In this document: positions 48,902-57,732 of the stretch, piece by piece
Layout: each line of letters starts with the position of its first letter
Position numbering within the stretch: the first letter of the stretch is position 1
Assembly (NCBI GenBank): GCA_029233965.1
Contig: JARGOP010000026.1
Span: 1-60,755 of the forward strand
DNA: 60,755 nt
From: Verrucomicrobiales bacterium
Lineage (GTDB): Bacteria; Verrucomicrobiota; Verrucomicrobiia; Verrucomicrobiales; DEV007
Direction: 5' to 3'
Made by a program: the position numbers and the translations under genes
Notes under the pieces: generated by a model
The model's input: only the letters and a program-made list of their open reading frames with translations
Database searches by the model: none
What the model was told of the DNA's origin: nothing

Positions 48902-49911
48902 ACTCCGAGAAGAGACTTCACTGAATTGCGCTTCAGGGCAAGCTCTCTCCACTCCCGGTCGAAGCGGCTCCCCTCGACAAGACCCACTCCGCTCGGCAGA
49001 AAAACATCGCGTCCGTTCCAGGAGACATTCCGAATCGCGACGAGGACTTGAAAAAATCCTTCATGAATCGCCCCGAAGGGGGCACCAAACTCCGGCGGCA
49101 CACCGAGCTGATCCCGATAGTCGACGAGCTGTCTCAAGGCCCCGTCTCCCCGCGGACAGGCCCCCAGCGCGGGAGTGGGATGAAGACTCTTCACGAGTTC
49201 GTTCAGATTGGGATCCCCTTCCCCCAGATTCACGCGCAAACGGGTCAGAAAGTGGACGATCGAACCAAGGTCCATGAGCGTGCGCTCTTCGCGGGCCACC
49301 TCTCCGAGTGGCGTCAGCAGTTCCTCCAGATAGTCGGCAACCAACTCATGCTCGCGGATCTCCTTCGGATCGGTCGGAAAGTCGTCGACCTCATGGCGGG
49401 GAGCCGTTCCGGCCAGCGCCATCGTTTCGAGAACCCCCTCTTTCACCGTGAACAACTGCTCCGGTGTCGCACCAATCATCCCGGCACCGCCTTCGCGGTA
49501 GCCGTAGCCCCACAAAGTCTCCGGGGCCGCAATGATCGCTTTGACCAGCGCGGCCGGCTCACCGCGATGCAAAATGCCGCGCTCCGCCAGGACTGGAACC
49601 GACTTTTTGAGCTCCCCCCGTTCGATCTGGCCGAGAATCGCATCGAAAATACTTCTCACATCACCATCACCGAGACCGGACCAGGCAATCTCCGGCAGCG
49701 GCGTGGCCCCGTTCTCCGAAAGAAGAATCCGCAGATCGGCAGTCTCAAAGACCCTTGCCGGAATCTTCCAGGGTTCCGGGTCGGAAAGGTCGAAATTGTT
49801 TCGATAAAAAGCAGTCGCACCGTCCGCAGGAGGATTTGCCGAAGTCCGGAAAGGACCGACACCACAAAGATAACGCTGCGGGGCGAGTTTGACGAAGGCG
49901 AAATCTTCCAT
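48898..49911 (-). CDS. menF: Isochorismate synthase MenF
   Basis: A chorismate-binding enzyme of 337 aa that converts chorismate to isochorismate, the first committed step. Family signatures ETMALAGTAPRHE, REHELVADYLEELL, LNELVKSLHPTPALGACPR and REWRELALKRNS appear in order. It is shorter than E. coli MenF at the N terminus, as in many bacteria. ATG 49911 preferred; a GTG at 49947 would add twelve residues. It heads the men operon and is divergent from argA. Confidence 0.92.
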   Translation of the reverse strand: MEDFAFVKLAPQRYLCGVGPFRTSANPPADGATAFYRNNFDLSDPEPWKIPARVFETADLRILLSENGATPLPEIAWSGLGDGDVRSIFDAILGQIERGELKKSVPVLAERGILHRGEPAALVKAIIAAPETLWGYGYREGGAGMIGATPEQLFTVKEGVLETMALAGTAPRHEVDDFPTDPKEIREHELVADYLEELLTPLGEVAREERTLMDLGSIVHFLTRLRVNLGEGDPNLNELVKSLHPTPALGACPRGDGALRQLVDYRDQLGVPPEFGAPFGAIHEGFFQVLVAIRNVSWNGRDVFLPSGVGLVEGSRFDREWRELALKRNSVKSLLGV

Positions 49912-50062
49912 GAAAGACGGGGACGAAAGCGGGAGCGGCAACTGCACTCCCTACCAACTCATTACGAAAATCGCAAATGGTGAGATTCGCTGCTGGAAAC
50001 TTAGCTCTTCTCACCCTTTATTTAAGGACCGCTAAGAAAACGGCCTTTGTCGCCTTTTTTCG

Positions 50063-51337
50063 ATGAATTTCAACGATCTCAGAGCCATTTTGCAGTATGT
50101 GCCGCAGTTTCGCGGGCGCACTTTTGTCATTGCTCTGGATGGAGCCGTGATCGATTCGCCGGATTTTTCCAACATCCTCCTCGATCTCGCCGTCCTGCGG
50201 TCGCTGAATATTCGCGTTGTTCTCGTCTACGGCGCAGCTGCCCAGATCACCGCTCTCGGGGCCAGGCGAAACATACCTCTCTCGAACGTCGATGGTACTG
50301 GAGTCACGGATGAAGCCACGCTCGAAGTGAGCATTGACGCAATTTCCCGCCTCAGCAACGCCCTCATGCAAAGCCTCACGACCGTGAAGCTGAAGGCCGC
50401 GTCCGCAAATGCGATCCACGCCCACCCCGCCGGAATCGTCAAAGGGGTCGACGCCCAATTTACCGGAACGATCGAGCGCATTGATGCCGGAGTGCTCCAA
50501 AGCTTTCTCGATCAGGACATTCTCCCGGTGGTCCCTCCTCTCGGATTTGATGCCGACGGGAAGACCCTGCGGGTGAACTCCGACTCCGTTGCCCGCGAAG
50601 TGGCGACCGCTCTCGGGGCCGCCAAAATCCTGTTTCTTTCCTGCGACGATCCGAGGGCGACGCTCCAGGCAGGTGAGCGAAACTGGTCGAGCGAGAGCAT
50701 TCTTGAATTTCTCAGCGCCCACCCGGAACTCCCCATCGGGATCGCGTCCAAGCTGAAAAACGGATCCATCGCGACCCGGGACGGAGTGAAACGGGTCCAT
50801 CTCATCGGAAGCCGCAACGACGACGCCATTCTCGCCGAACTCTTCAGCAACGAAGGGGTCGGCGTCATGGTGTATTCCGACGCCTACCAGAAAGTCCGCC
50901 CCGCGATCCGCGAAGATGTCGATGAAATCCACCTCCTCATTCATCGCGCAGTCGAGGACGAGCAGCTCATCGAGCGCAGCCGTTCCGAGATTCTGGAAAC
51001 GATCGATGACTACATCGTCGTGGAAATTGACCGGAACGTGGTCGGCTGTGTTGCGGTGCACCCCTACGCAGAAGAGAAAAAGGCGGAACTCGCCTGCCTG
51101 TTTGTGAAAAAAGGCCACACTGATCAGGGATACGGGCGGCTCCTCATCGAAGCCGCGACGAACCGGGCCAGAGAACTGGGGGCCCCCACCCTTTTTGCCC
51201 TCTCCACTCAGGCCGCCGGCTACCTGCAGAGAGAAGGCTTCAGCGTGACGGACGAACTGTCCGAACTCCCGAACAGCCGTCGGAAAAAGTGGCAGACCAA
51301 CGGACGCAACGCGCTCGTCCTGACCCGTAAGGTTTAG
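50063..51337 (+). CDS. argA: N-acetylglutamate synthase ArgA
   Basis: A protein of 424 aa with an amino-acid-kinase domain (residues about 20-270, VVLVYGAAAQI) followed by a GNAT acetyltransferase domain (about 285-420, CLFVKKGHTDQGYGRLL). It acetylates glutamate at the start of arginine synthesis. The AAK part usually carries arginine feedback. The 151-bp gap to menF holds both divergent promoters. Confidence 0.94.
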   Translation: MNFNDLRAILQYVPQFRGRTFVIALDGAVIDSPDFSNILLDLAVLRSLNIRVVLVYGAAAQITALGARRNIPLSNVDGTGVTDEATLEVSIDAISRLSNALMQSLTTVKLKAASANAIHAHPAGIVKGVDAQFTGTIERIDAGVLQSFLDQDILPVVPPLGFDADGKTLRVNSDSVAREVATALGAAKILFLSCDDPRATLQAGERNWSSESILEFLSAHPELPIGIASKLKNGSIATRDGVKRVHLIGSRNDDAILAELFSNEGVGVMVYSDAYQKVRPAIREDVDEIHLLIHRAVEDEQLIERSRSEILETIDDYIVVEIDRNVVGCVAVHPYAEEKKAELACLFVKKGHTDQGYGRLLIEAATNRARELGAPTLFALSTQAAGYLQREGFSVTDELSELPNSRRKKWQTNGRNALVLTRKV

Positions 51338-51391
51338 GCGACGGGACGGGGCGCAACTGGAGAATGGAAGGGTGGCGTTCCGCCTCGACCG

Positions 51392-51408
51392 CGGAGGATA
51401 GACCTCCG
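51392..51408. terminator. Possible bidirectional terminator hairpin
   Basis: CGGAGG and CCTCCG form a 6-bp stem around ATAGA between the convergent argA and kinase-PP2C genes. A second GC stem (GGCAG/CTGCC) follows at 51426-51439. Neither has a T-run, so any terminator here is not of the classic type. Confidence 0.3.
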
Positions 51409-51455
51409 GAGACTTGGTTTCTGCGGGCAGGGTGCTGCCGTGCCGCTTGTGTCCA

Positions 51456-52673
51456 CTACTCGACTTTCACGACAAAAAAGGTGGTGTCATCCATCCCGGA
51501 CTCTCGATAGGCCCACTCAAGAATTCTCTCAGCGACTTCCTCCACGGACTGATTCTTCTCGTCCGCCTCCGCAAAGCAGGAGGCGATGTTTTTGTTCCAC
51601 AACCCGTCAATGACACCATCCGAACAGATCAGGAACCAGTCTCCGTGCCGCAAATCAGCCGAATCAACCTGGGGCCGGACAATCTGACAGCCACCTCCGA
51701 TCGCCTGACTCAGGATATTTTTCCGTGGATGCATCCGCATCTCCCGCTCATTCATTTTTCCGGAACGGAACAGGCTCCCGATGTGAGAATGATCATGCGT
51801 CAATTGCTCGATCTCCCCTTTGCGGAATCGGTAGAAACGGCTGTCTCCGACATGTCCGAAGAAGACCTTGGTCCGGTAAAAGAGACCGCAAACCACGGTC
51901 GCGCCCATACCCTTCAGTTCGGGCTTCCGCTCCCCGGTCTTCGTCACGTAGTCATGAAGAGAACTCACCGCTTTTTCGAGCAGTCCCTCCGGATCCCCGG
52001 CGCCGTGAAAATCTCCCATCATGGCTGGAAGGAAGCGGCGCAGTTCCCGAACCACGAGGGAACTCGCGACAGCCCCCCCGGCCGGTCCGCCCATGCCGTC
52101 GCTCACCGCAAAGATCAGTCCATTGTCATCGATCGATTGCGTCCCGGAGAGTTCGACATCATTCGCCCAGCCCTTTTCGGAGGAAAATACCGAGAGCGCA
52201 TCCTGGTTTTCCGCCTTCCGTCTTCCGCTGCGAGTCAGTCCGGCCCAGGTGAGCACCCGATGCGGCTCGGTTTCGTCGCACTGATGTTGCGGATCTTCCT
52301 TCACTTCCGCCAATTCGAAATCGATGATACAAAACCGCCCCATTCGCGCGCTGTAGGTGATATTCCGCGGAAACGGATCATCATGAACCACTCCGTAATC
52401 CGCCTCCAACTCGGCAAACAACTCCGCGGCCCTTCCTTCACTGATCGAGTTCTCGGCAGGGGCCCCGCAGTTCGTCGTCACAATCGTGAGCGTCTCCGGA
52501 TCCTGATTGAGAAGTCTCGGGACATAATCACAACCCCGCGCCTCAAGGGCATTCAGAACGCGCACTTCGTTGGCGAAACGCTCCTCCTTGCCGGTCCCCC
52601 GGAAGGTCTTGTGAACGCGGCCATCGTAGCCGACTTTGACAATGGAGCGGATTCCGTCCTTCGCAATTTTCAT
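51456..52673 (-). CDS. Minimal protein kinase fused to PP2C phosphatase
   Basis: A protein of 405 aa from ATG 52673. Residues about 10-130 read like a compact Bud32/RIO-style kinase: the ATP Lys in VHKTF (residue 22), the helix-C Glu in FANEVRVL, the catalytic loop HDDPFPRN (97-104) and the metal motif as DFE in IIDFELAEV (118-120). Residues about 145-405 are a PP2C phosphatase with GRRKAENQDA, SDGMGG (191-196), GHVGDSRFYR and CSDGVIDGLW, and metal Asp residues are present. Opposing activities in one chain suggest a self-contained switch. The kinase half lacks a glycine-rich loop and may be inactive. Not obviously operonic. Confidence 0.82.
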   Translation of the reverse strand: MKIAKDGIRSIVKVGYDGRVHKTFRGTGKEERFANEVRVLNALEARGCDYVPRLLNQDPETLTIVTTNCGAPAENSISEGRAAELFAELEADYGVVHDDPFPRNITYSARMGRFCIIDFELAEVKEDPQHQCDETEPHRVLTWAGLTRSGRRKAENQDALSVFSSEKGWANDVELSGTQSIDDNGLIFAVSDGMGGPAGGAVASSLVVRELRRFLPAMMGDFHGAGDPEGLLEKAVSSLHDYVTKTGERKPELKGMGATVVCGLFYRTKVFFGHVGDSRFYRFRKGEIEQLTHDHSHIGSLFRSGKMNEREMRMHPRKNILSQAIGGGCQIVRPQVDSADLRHGDWFLICSDGVIDGLWNKNIASCFAEADEKNQSVEEVAERILEWAYRESGMDDTTFFVVKVE

Positions 52674-52725
52674 GGGCGTGAAGGTGAGCGAGTTCCGACA
52701 GAAATCAAAACTCAATTCACCTTAA

Positions 52726-53499
52726 CTAGCTCTCTTCACGGAAGTAAGCCTCAAGGAATTCGTAGAGAGACTCCTGATTGAACCGGTCCTCATGAGGGCG
52801 CATCTCATCGAATCGGGGGTCCTTCGCGTCAGGCGTAGGCAGAAACCCCCATGGCCCGGGTTTGCCCGCATAGACTACGGTTCGATTTGCATCAATGACG
52901 AACATTCTCACCGGCCACCCCGCCCACCGGGTCGCAGCACGATCATCGAGACTGTCCACAAGGACGCGCAGGTTCAAGTTTTGCTCCTGCTGAAATTTCG
53001 CGGCACCGGCAACTCTCTCCGCAATGGTTTTCGGCTCGGAAATGACAGGAGGCTCCGCCGGATCCCCGGGTCCCCCCCGCGACTCGATAGAGTGCGCTTC
53101 CCGAACGTAGACGAAAATAAACTCGGCCTGATCTCCAAACTTTTCCGCACATCGTTTCACCGCTCCTCCGGCTTTGTAAAAAGTGTCACAACCGTAGCTC
53201 CCAAAAACCAGGACCACCGGTTTTTCCCCGAGCAACGATTCCAATTCCACCTCTTTTCCCGCAACGGGATCGAAGAGCGTCAGCTCCGGGGCTTTGCTGT
53301 TTTTCACAGGAGCATTGTAGAACCGCGAAAGAATGATCCGGTATCCATCGTCGTGAGACATGACGGTTTTCCCCGAATTTTCATCCCGGGAAAAAGGCGC
53401 TGCATCGGGATCCGGATCAGCATACGCGGGAGCGCAGGCCAGCCCCATGGCTCCCGCCGTGAGAGCAACTTTTACCAGAAACGAGTCAACCCTGTTCAT
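52726..53499 (-). CDS. Exported deiodinase-like thioredoxin-fold protein
   Basis: A protein of 257 aa from ATG 53499, with signal peptide (about residues 1-27, ending APAYA). The core FGSYGCDTFYK and VYVREAHSIE match the iodothyronine-deiodinase/redoxin family, whose members use Cys or Sec; here it is Cys. The following W-x-x-W motif and VRMFVIDANRTVVYAG complete the fold. Reductive dehalogenation is not implied; most bacterial relatives are uncharacterised. It lies 52 nt from the kinase-PP2C start on the same strand. Confidence 0.85.
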   Translation of the reverse strand: MNRVDSFLVKVALTAGAMGLACAPAYADPDPDAAPFSRDENSGKTVMSHDDGYRIILSRFYNAPVKNSKAPELTLFDPVAGKEVELESLLGEKPVVLVFGSYGCDTFYKAGGAVKRCAEKFGDQAEFIFVYVREAHSIESRGGPGDPAEPPVISEPKTIAERVAGAAKFQQEQNLNLRVLVDSLDDRAATRWAGWPVRMFVIDANRTVVYAGKPGPWGFLPTPDAKDPRFDEMRPHEDRFNQESLYEFLEAYFREES

Positions 53500-53561
53500 T
53501 CCCTGACCATACCCTGTTGCCTCGCCCTTCGCCACGTGCTAATCATGCCACCTTTCATTTT

Positions 53562-53867
53562 ATGACCGGCATCAAAGATATCCAGCTGATCGGAAACGAA
53601 GTCGCCATCAAGTGGGATGATGACTCCGAAGATTTCTATCCCATGGACAAGCTTCGGGCCGCTTCACCAAGTGCCGAAACCGCCGGGGAACGCGATCTTC
53701 TCGGGGTGAAAATCGGCGGCGGCGAAGAAGGTCGCGATTTCACAGGGATCACTGTGACCGGCTGGAATCCCGTCGGCGGCTACGGCATCCAGTTTCATTT
53801 TTCAGACGGTCACAACACCGGCATTTACACCTTCGAGTTCCTCAAAGAACTCACGAATCATCTCTAA
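53562..53867 (+). CDS. DUF971 protein
   Basis: A protein of 101 aa in the DUF971 (gamma-butyrobetaine hydroxylase-like N-terminal) family, with W-DDDSEDFYPMDKLRAASPSA and GYGIQFHFSDGHNTGIYTFEFL. Such small proteins often lie near iron-sulfur or P-loop carrier genes; the function is unsettled. ATG 53562 chosen; the upstream frame crosses the divergent gene start. It may be cotranscribed with purB, 59 nt downstream. Confidence 0.9.
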   Translation: MTGIKDIQLIGNEVAIKWDDDSEDFYPMDKLRAASPSAETAGERDLLGVKIGGGEEGRDFTGITVTGWNPVGGYGIQFHFSDGHNTGIYTFEFLKELTNHL

Positions 53868-53926
53868 CTGCGGGCAGGCCCACCTCTTCTGCTTCTCTAC
53901 TACTCGACTCCTCTTCTTCTCCCAAC

Positions 53927-55345
53927 ATGATCCCCAACGTCCTCGCCGAACGCTATGCCACCGATGCCATGAAGGCAGTCTGGTCCCCCGAAGGGAAAGT
54001 CCGCCTCGAGCGGGAACTCTGGGTGGCCGTGATGAAAGCCCAGCGCGAGCTTGGTCTCGACATCCCCGAAGAGGCGATCGCTGCCTACGAGTCAGTCATC
54101 GATCAGATCAATCTGGAGTCGATCGACGCCCGTGAGCGGGTCACCCGCCACGATGTAAAAGCACGCATCGAGGAGTTCTGCGATCTCGCCGGTCATGAGC
54201 ACATTCACAAAGGCATGACGAGCCGCGACCTCACCGAGAATGTCGAGCAGCTTCAGGTCTACCGGGCCCTCGAAGTCACCCATTTCAAGACCGCCGTCGT
54301 TCTCCACCGCCTCGCGCTGAAAGCGGACCAGTATCGCGACCTCGTCATCACGGCGCGGACCCACAACGTCGCCGCCCAGATCACGACCTTCGGCAAGCGC
54401 CTCGCGATGTTCGGGGAGGAAATTCTCTTCGCCGCCCAGGAACTCAGCGAGCTCATCGCCGACTATCCGGCGCGCGGGCTCAAGGGTGCTGTGGGAACGC
54501 AGCTCGACCAGCTCAGTCTCTTCGAGGGGGACGCCGACAAGGTCATGAAACTGGAGAACAGCGTCGCCGCCCACCTCGGCATTCATCGCATTTTTAACAA
54601 TGTCGGTCAGGTCTATCCCCGCAGCCTCGACCTCAAGGTCATCGCCGCCTTGAACGGGATCGCTTCGGGACCTTCCAGTTTCGCCAAAACGATCCGACTC
54701 ATGGCCGGTCATGAACTCGCGAGCGAAGGCTTTGCGAAAGGACAGGTCGGCTCCTCCGCGATGCCGCACAAAATGAACAGCCGCAGCTGCGAACGGATCA
54801 ATGGCTTCAAAACGATTCTCGGTGGCTATCTCACGATGGCCTCCTCCCTCGCCGGTGACCAGTGGAACGAAGGCGACGTCTCCTGCTCTGTGGTGCGGCG
54901 GGTCATGCTTCCGGATGCCTTCTACGCAATCGACGGCCTTCTTGAAACGATGGTGACGATTCTCGACCAGATGGACGCCTATCCGGCGGTGATCGAGCGC
55001 GAAAATCAGCACTACCTTCCCTTTCTCCTCAGCACCACCATGATGATGACCGCTCTGAAGCGCGGGGTCGGACGCGAGACCGCTCACGAGGTCATCAAGG
55101 AACACGCCGTCGCTGCCGCGAAGGCTTACCGGAGCGGTGCGTCCGACCGGAACGATCTCGTCGACCGCCTCGCTGAAGATGGCGGCCTCGGCATGAACCG
55201 TGAGGAACTTCAGGCCTGCCTCGAAGAAGGCAAAGCCAACGCCGGCGCGGTGCAGACCCAGATTGACCGGTTCATTTCCGAAGCAAGCGCCTACGCGGAC
55301 AACATCGATGGATCCGGGAGCTATGCCCCGGGAAGCATTCTTTGA
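53927..55345 (+). CDS. purB: Adenylosuccinate lyase PurB
   Basis: A fumarase/aspartase-superfamily lyase of 472 aa acting twice in purine synthesis, on SAICAR and on adenylosuccinate. The signature loop GSSAMPHKMNS carries the catalytic Ser, with GHEHIHKGMTSRDLTEN and TRTHNVAAQITTFGKRL also present. It is monocistronic or in a pair with the DUF971 gene. The 30-nt gap to the convergent FkbM gene is short. Confidence 0.97.
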   Translation: MIPNVLAERYATDAMKAVWSPEGKVRLERELWVAVMKAQRELGLDIPEEAIAAYESVIDQINLESIDARERVTRHDVKARIEEFCDLAGHEHIHKGMTSRDLTENVEQLQVYRALEVTHFKTAVVLHRLALKADQYRDLVITARTHNVAAQITTFGKRLAMFGEEILFAAQELSELIADYPARGLKGAVGTQLDQLSLFEGDADKVMKLENSVAAHLGIHRIFNNVGQVYPRSLDLKVIAALNGIASGPSSFAKTIRLMAGHELASEGFAKGQVGSSAMPHKMNSRSCERINGFKTILGGYLTMASSLAGDQWNEGDVSCSVVRRVMLPDAFYAIDGLLETMVTILDQMDAYPAVIERENQHYLPFLLSTTMMMTALKRGVGRETAHEVIKEHAVAAAKAYRSGASDRNDLVDRLAEDGGLGMNREELQACLEEGKANAGAVQTQIDRFISEASAYADNIDGSGSYAPGSIL

Positions 55346-55375
55346 GTCGCGGCAGCCCGTTGGGACGGGATCGAT

Positions 55376-56179
55376 CTAAGAAATCGGGTCCTTGGACCAG
55401 ACCACATCGATTGCCTCACTCACTTTTGAGAGATCATCCCTGTTGATCACTTCAATTCCCTCTTCGTCGATTTTGTAGGCAGAGAATCCATTGCCGAACA
55501 TCATCTCGAGGTAGTCGGGAATGGAAATGCCGCCTTTCTCCATGTACTCCGGAGCATACTCGCTCAAGATCAGGGGATTCGCTTTCAGGATCTCCGAAGC
55601 CCCTTTCAAGGCGATCGGTTCAAAGCCTTCGACATCTATTTTGACGAAGCGCACCAGCGCGGGATCGATTTCGAGTGAGCGGCAGTAGTCATCAAGAGAC
55701 ACCGCCTCAACTTCGACCTTTTCCCCGTCATTGATGGGCAGAATGGAGTGTCGTCCGCGATTTTTATCCGGGTAAAGATGAAGCGTAAGTGTTCCAGGAG
55801 TTTCTCCTACAGCCGCCTGGTTTGTCTTTACCCGCCCGGCATGGTTCATTTCCAGATTCTCCGATAGGAGTGAAAAATTCATCGGATCAGGTTCAAAAGA
55901 GTGAATATTTCCCTGACCTTGTGAATTCAACAGGAGTGAATACCAGCCAAGATGGGCACCCACATCAAATGCATGATCCTCACTCCAGAGAGAAACGTGT
56001 TCGTTTACAAAGCGAGTTAGATGAGGCTCGTAATTCCCACGACGATACATTCGGCGACCTGCCGCGTCCTCAGTTTTGAATCGTATTTTAAGCCTCGGAC
56101 TTTCTATTTCGGCGACAAGAAAAGTTCGCCTTAGAACATGCCGACTGAAGAGATAATTAAGGTCACTGATGAGGCCCAT
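55376..56179 (-). CDS. FkbM-family methyltransferase
   Basis: A protein of 267 aa from ATG 56179. The SAM site is in AFDVGAHLGWYSLLL and FEPDPMN, and the family-specific KIDVEGFE is present. Members methylate sugars or polyketides. Base composition is more AT-rich than neighbours, and it is a lone gene between purB and a dipeptidase gene, so transfer is possible. A GTG at 56200 would add seven residues that repeat the first ones (ISDL), because a 21-bp direct repeat covers this start. Confidence 0.88.
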   Translation of the reverse strand: MGLISDLNYLFSRHVLRRTFLVAEIESPRLKIRFKTEDAAGRRMYRRGNYEPHLTRFVNEHVSLWSEDHAFDVGAHLGWYSLLLNSQGQGNIHSFEPDPMNFSLLSENLEMNHAGRVKTNQAAVGETPGTLTLHLYPDKNRGRHSILPINDGEKVEVEAVSLDDYCRSLEIDPALVRFVKIDVEGFEPIALKGASEILKANPLILSEYAPEYMEKGGISIPDYLEMMFGNGFSAYKIDEEGIEVINRDDLSKVSEAIDVVWSKDPIS

Positions 56180-56193
56180 AAGGTCACTGATGA
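56158..56193. repeat. 15-bp direct repeat with 21-bp period at FkbM start
   Basis: TAAGGTCACTGATGA occurs at 56158-56172 and again at 56179-56193. The period is seven codons, so the encoded peptide repeats ISDL in frame. It adds a second potential start upstream of the ATG at 56179. Confidence 0.7.
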
Positions 56194-56391
56194 AGACCAC
56201 GGTGCATGATGGCCTCCGGTCCGTCGATAATCAAGGTACTGAATTCGCCAAAAAGAGAAAAGTGCAACCAAGCTGTCGCGATGCGGTGTTGCTGTAAATT
56301 AAGAAAATTTCAGTCGAATCTCATAAAATCGCGCTTTCAACCGGGCTTCTCATCGTAGATCATCGAGTAGTCACTCTCTTATCGCCCCCCC

Positions 56392-57720
56392 ATGACTCCG
56401 CAACTCACCGAATTTTTCGAATTCCTCCGTTTCCCCAGCATCTCGACGGACAGTCGTCATAAGGATGACGTCCGCGCCTGCGCCGACTACCTCATGCAGA
56501 AATTCACGGGAATGGGACTGAAGCCGGAACTTCACGAGACGCCCGGCCACCCCATCGTCATCGCCCGGAGCGAGGTCAAAGCAGGGCGCCCCACCGTTCT
56601 CATCTACGGGCACTACGATGTCCAACCGGTCGATCCGGTTGATGAGTGGGCCACGCCTCCTTTCGAGCCGACCTTGAAAGGCGATAAAATCTTCTGCCGC
56701 GGCGCGACAGACAACAAGGGTCAGCATTTTTCCCACATGCTGGGTGTGGAGGAGACGATCCGGGAAAACGGCGAATTGCCGGTGAATGTGATTTTTCTCC
56801 TCGAAGGTGAAGAGGAAATCGGGAGCCCGAACCTGGCACCGTTTCTCAAAGCGCATCAGGATGAATTGAAATGCGACATCTGCGCGGTCTCCGATACCGG
56901 GATGATCGGCCCCGGCATTCCCACGATGACCTATGGCCTCCGCGGCATCGCCTGCCTCGATTTCAAGATTCACGGACCGACGCTCGATCTTCATTCCGGC
57001 GTGTATGGAGGCGCGGTTCCCAATCCGGCGACGATCGTCTCACGAATTGTTGCCTCGCTTCATAACCCAGAGGGCGTCGTCCGGATTCGCGGCTTCTATG
57101 ACAAAGTTGTTCCCCTTGAGCAGTGGGAGCGTGACATGTGGGGTTCTCTCCCTGACGGAAATGCCGCCACCCTCGCCGAGACCGGAGCCCCCGGACTGTG
57201 GGGCGAAGCCGGTTACACTGCTCTCGAGCAACGATGGGGCCGGCCGACCGCGGAAGTGAACGGCATTGGCGGCGGCTATCAGGGGGAAGGATCCAAAACC
57301 GTGATCCCCCGCGAAGCGATGGCCAAGCTGAGTTTCCGCCTCGTTCCGGATCAGGATCCGGCGGAGATCCTGCAACTGGCTAAGGCACATCTGGAGGCCA
57401 CCTGCCCCGACTCCTGTCGCATCGAAGTCGAACTCGGCCACGATGGTCCGGCCTATGTCATGGATCCTCATTCCTCCTACGGAAAAGCGGCACAGAACGC
57501 TCTGCGAATCGCCTTTTCAGACGAGCCCCGCCTCATTCGGGAAGGGGGAAGCATTCCCATCATTCAGTCGATCAAGGACATCCTCGGAGTGGACACGCTC
57601 CTCCTCGGGCTCGCCCTTCCCGACTGCCAGATCCACGCTCCGAACGAAAGCTTCACCGTTTCCAATTTTGAAGCCGGAATCCGCCTGAATCGGGCCTTGC
57701 TGGAAGAACTTGCGAAGTGA
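56392..57720 (+). CDS. M20 family dipeptidase
   Basis: A zinc peptidase of 442 aa resembling carnosinase/CNDP-like dipeptidases. GHYDVQP supplies the first metal His and Asp, RGATDNKGQ the bridging Asp, EGEEEIGS the catalytic and ligand Glu, and DLHSGVYGGAV lies at the dimer lid. No signal peptide, so cytoplasmic. It starts after a 191-nt gap from the FkbM gene with no visible feature, and ends 12 nt before the DUF1080 gene. Confidence 0.93.
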   Translation: MTPQLTEFFEFLRFPSISTDSRHKDDVRACADYLMQKFTGMGLKPELHETPGHPIVIARSEVKAGRPTVLIYGHYDVQPVDPVDEWATPPFEPTLKGDKIFCRGATDNKGQHFSHMLGVEETIRENGELPVNVIFLLEGEEEIGSPNLAPFLKAHQDELKCDICAVSDTGMIGPGIPTMTYGLRGIACLDFKIHGPTLDLHSGVYGGAVPNPATIVSRIVASLHNPEGVVRIRGFYDKVVPLEQWERDMWGSLPDGNAATLAETGAPGLWGEAGYTALEQRWGRPTAEVNGIGGGYQGEGSKTVIPREAMAKLSFRLVPDQDPAEILQLAKAHLEATCPDSCRIEVELGHDGPAYVMDPHSSYGKAAQNALRIAFSDEPRLIREGGSIPIIQSIKDILGVDTLLLGLALPDCQIHAPNESFTVSNFEAGIRLNRALLEELAK

Positions 57721-57732
57721 TAGCATCATCCG

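Noticed and set aside
52726-53499. Selenocysteine in the deiodinase-like protein
   Set aside because: The active-site position is an ordinary Cys codon and there is no in-frame TGA or obvious SECIS stem.
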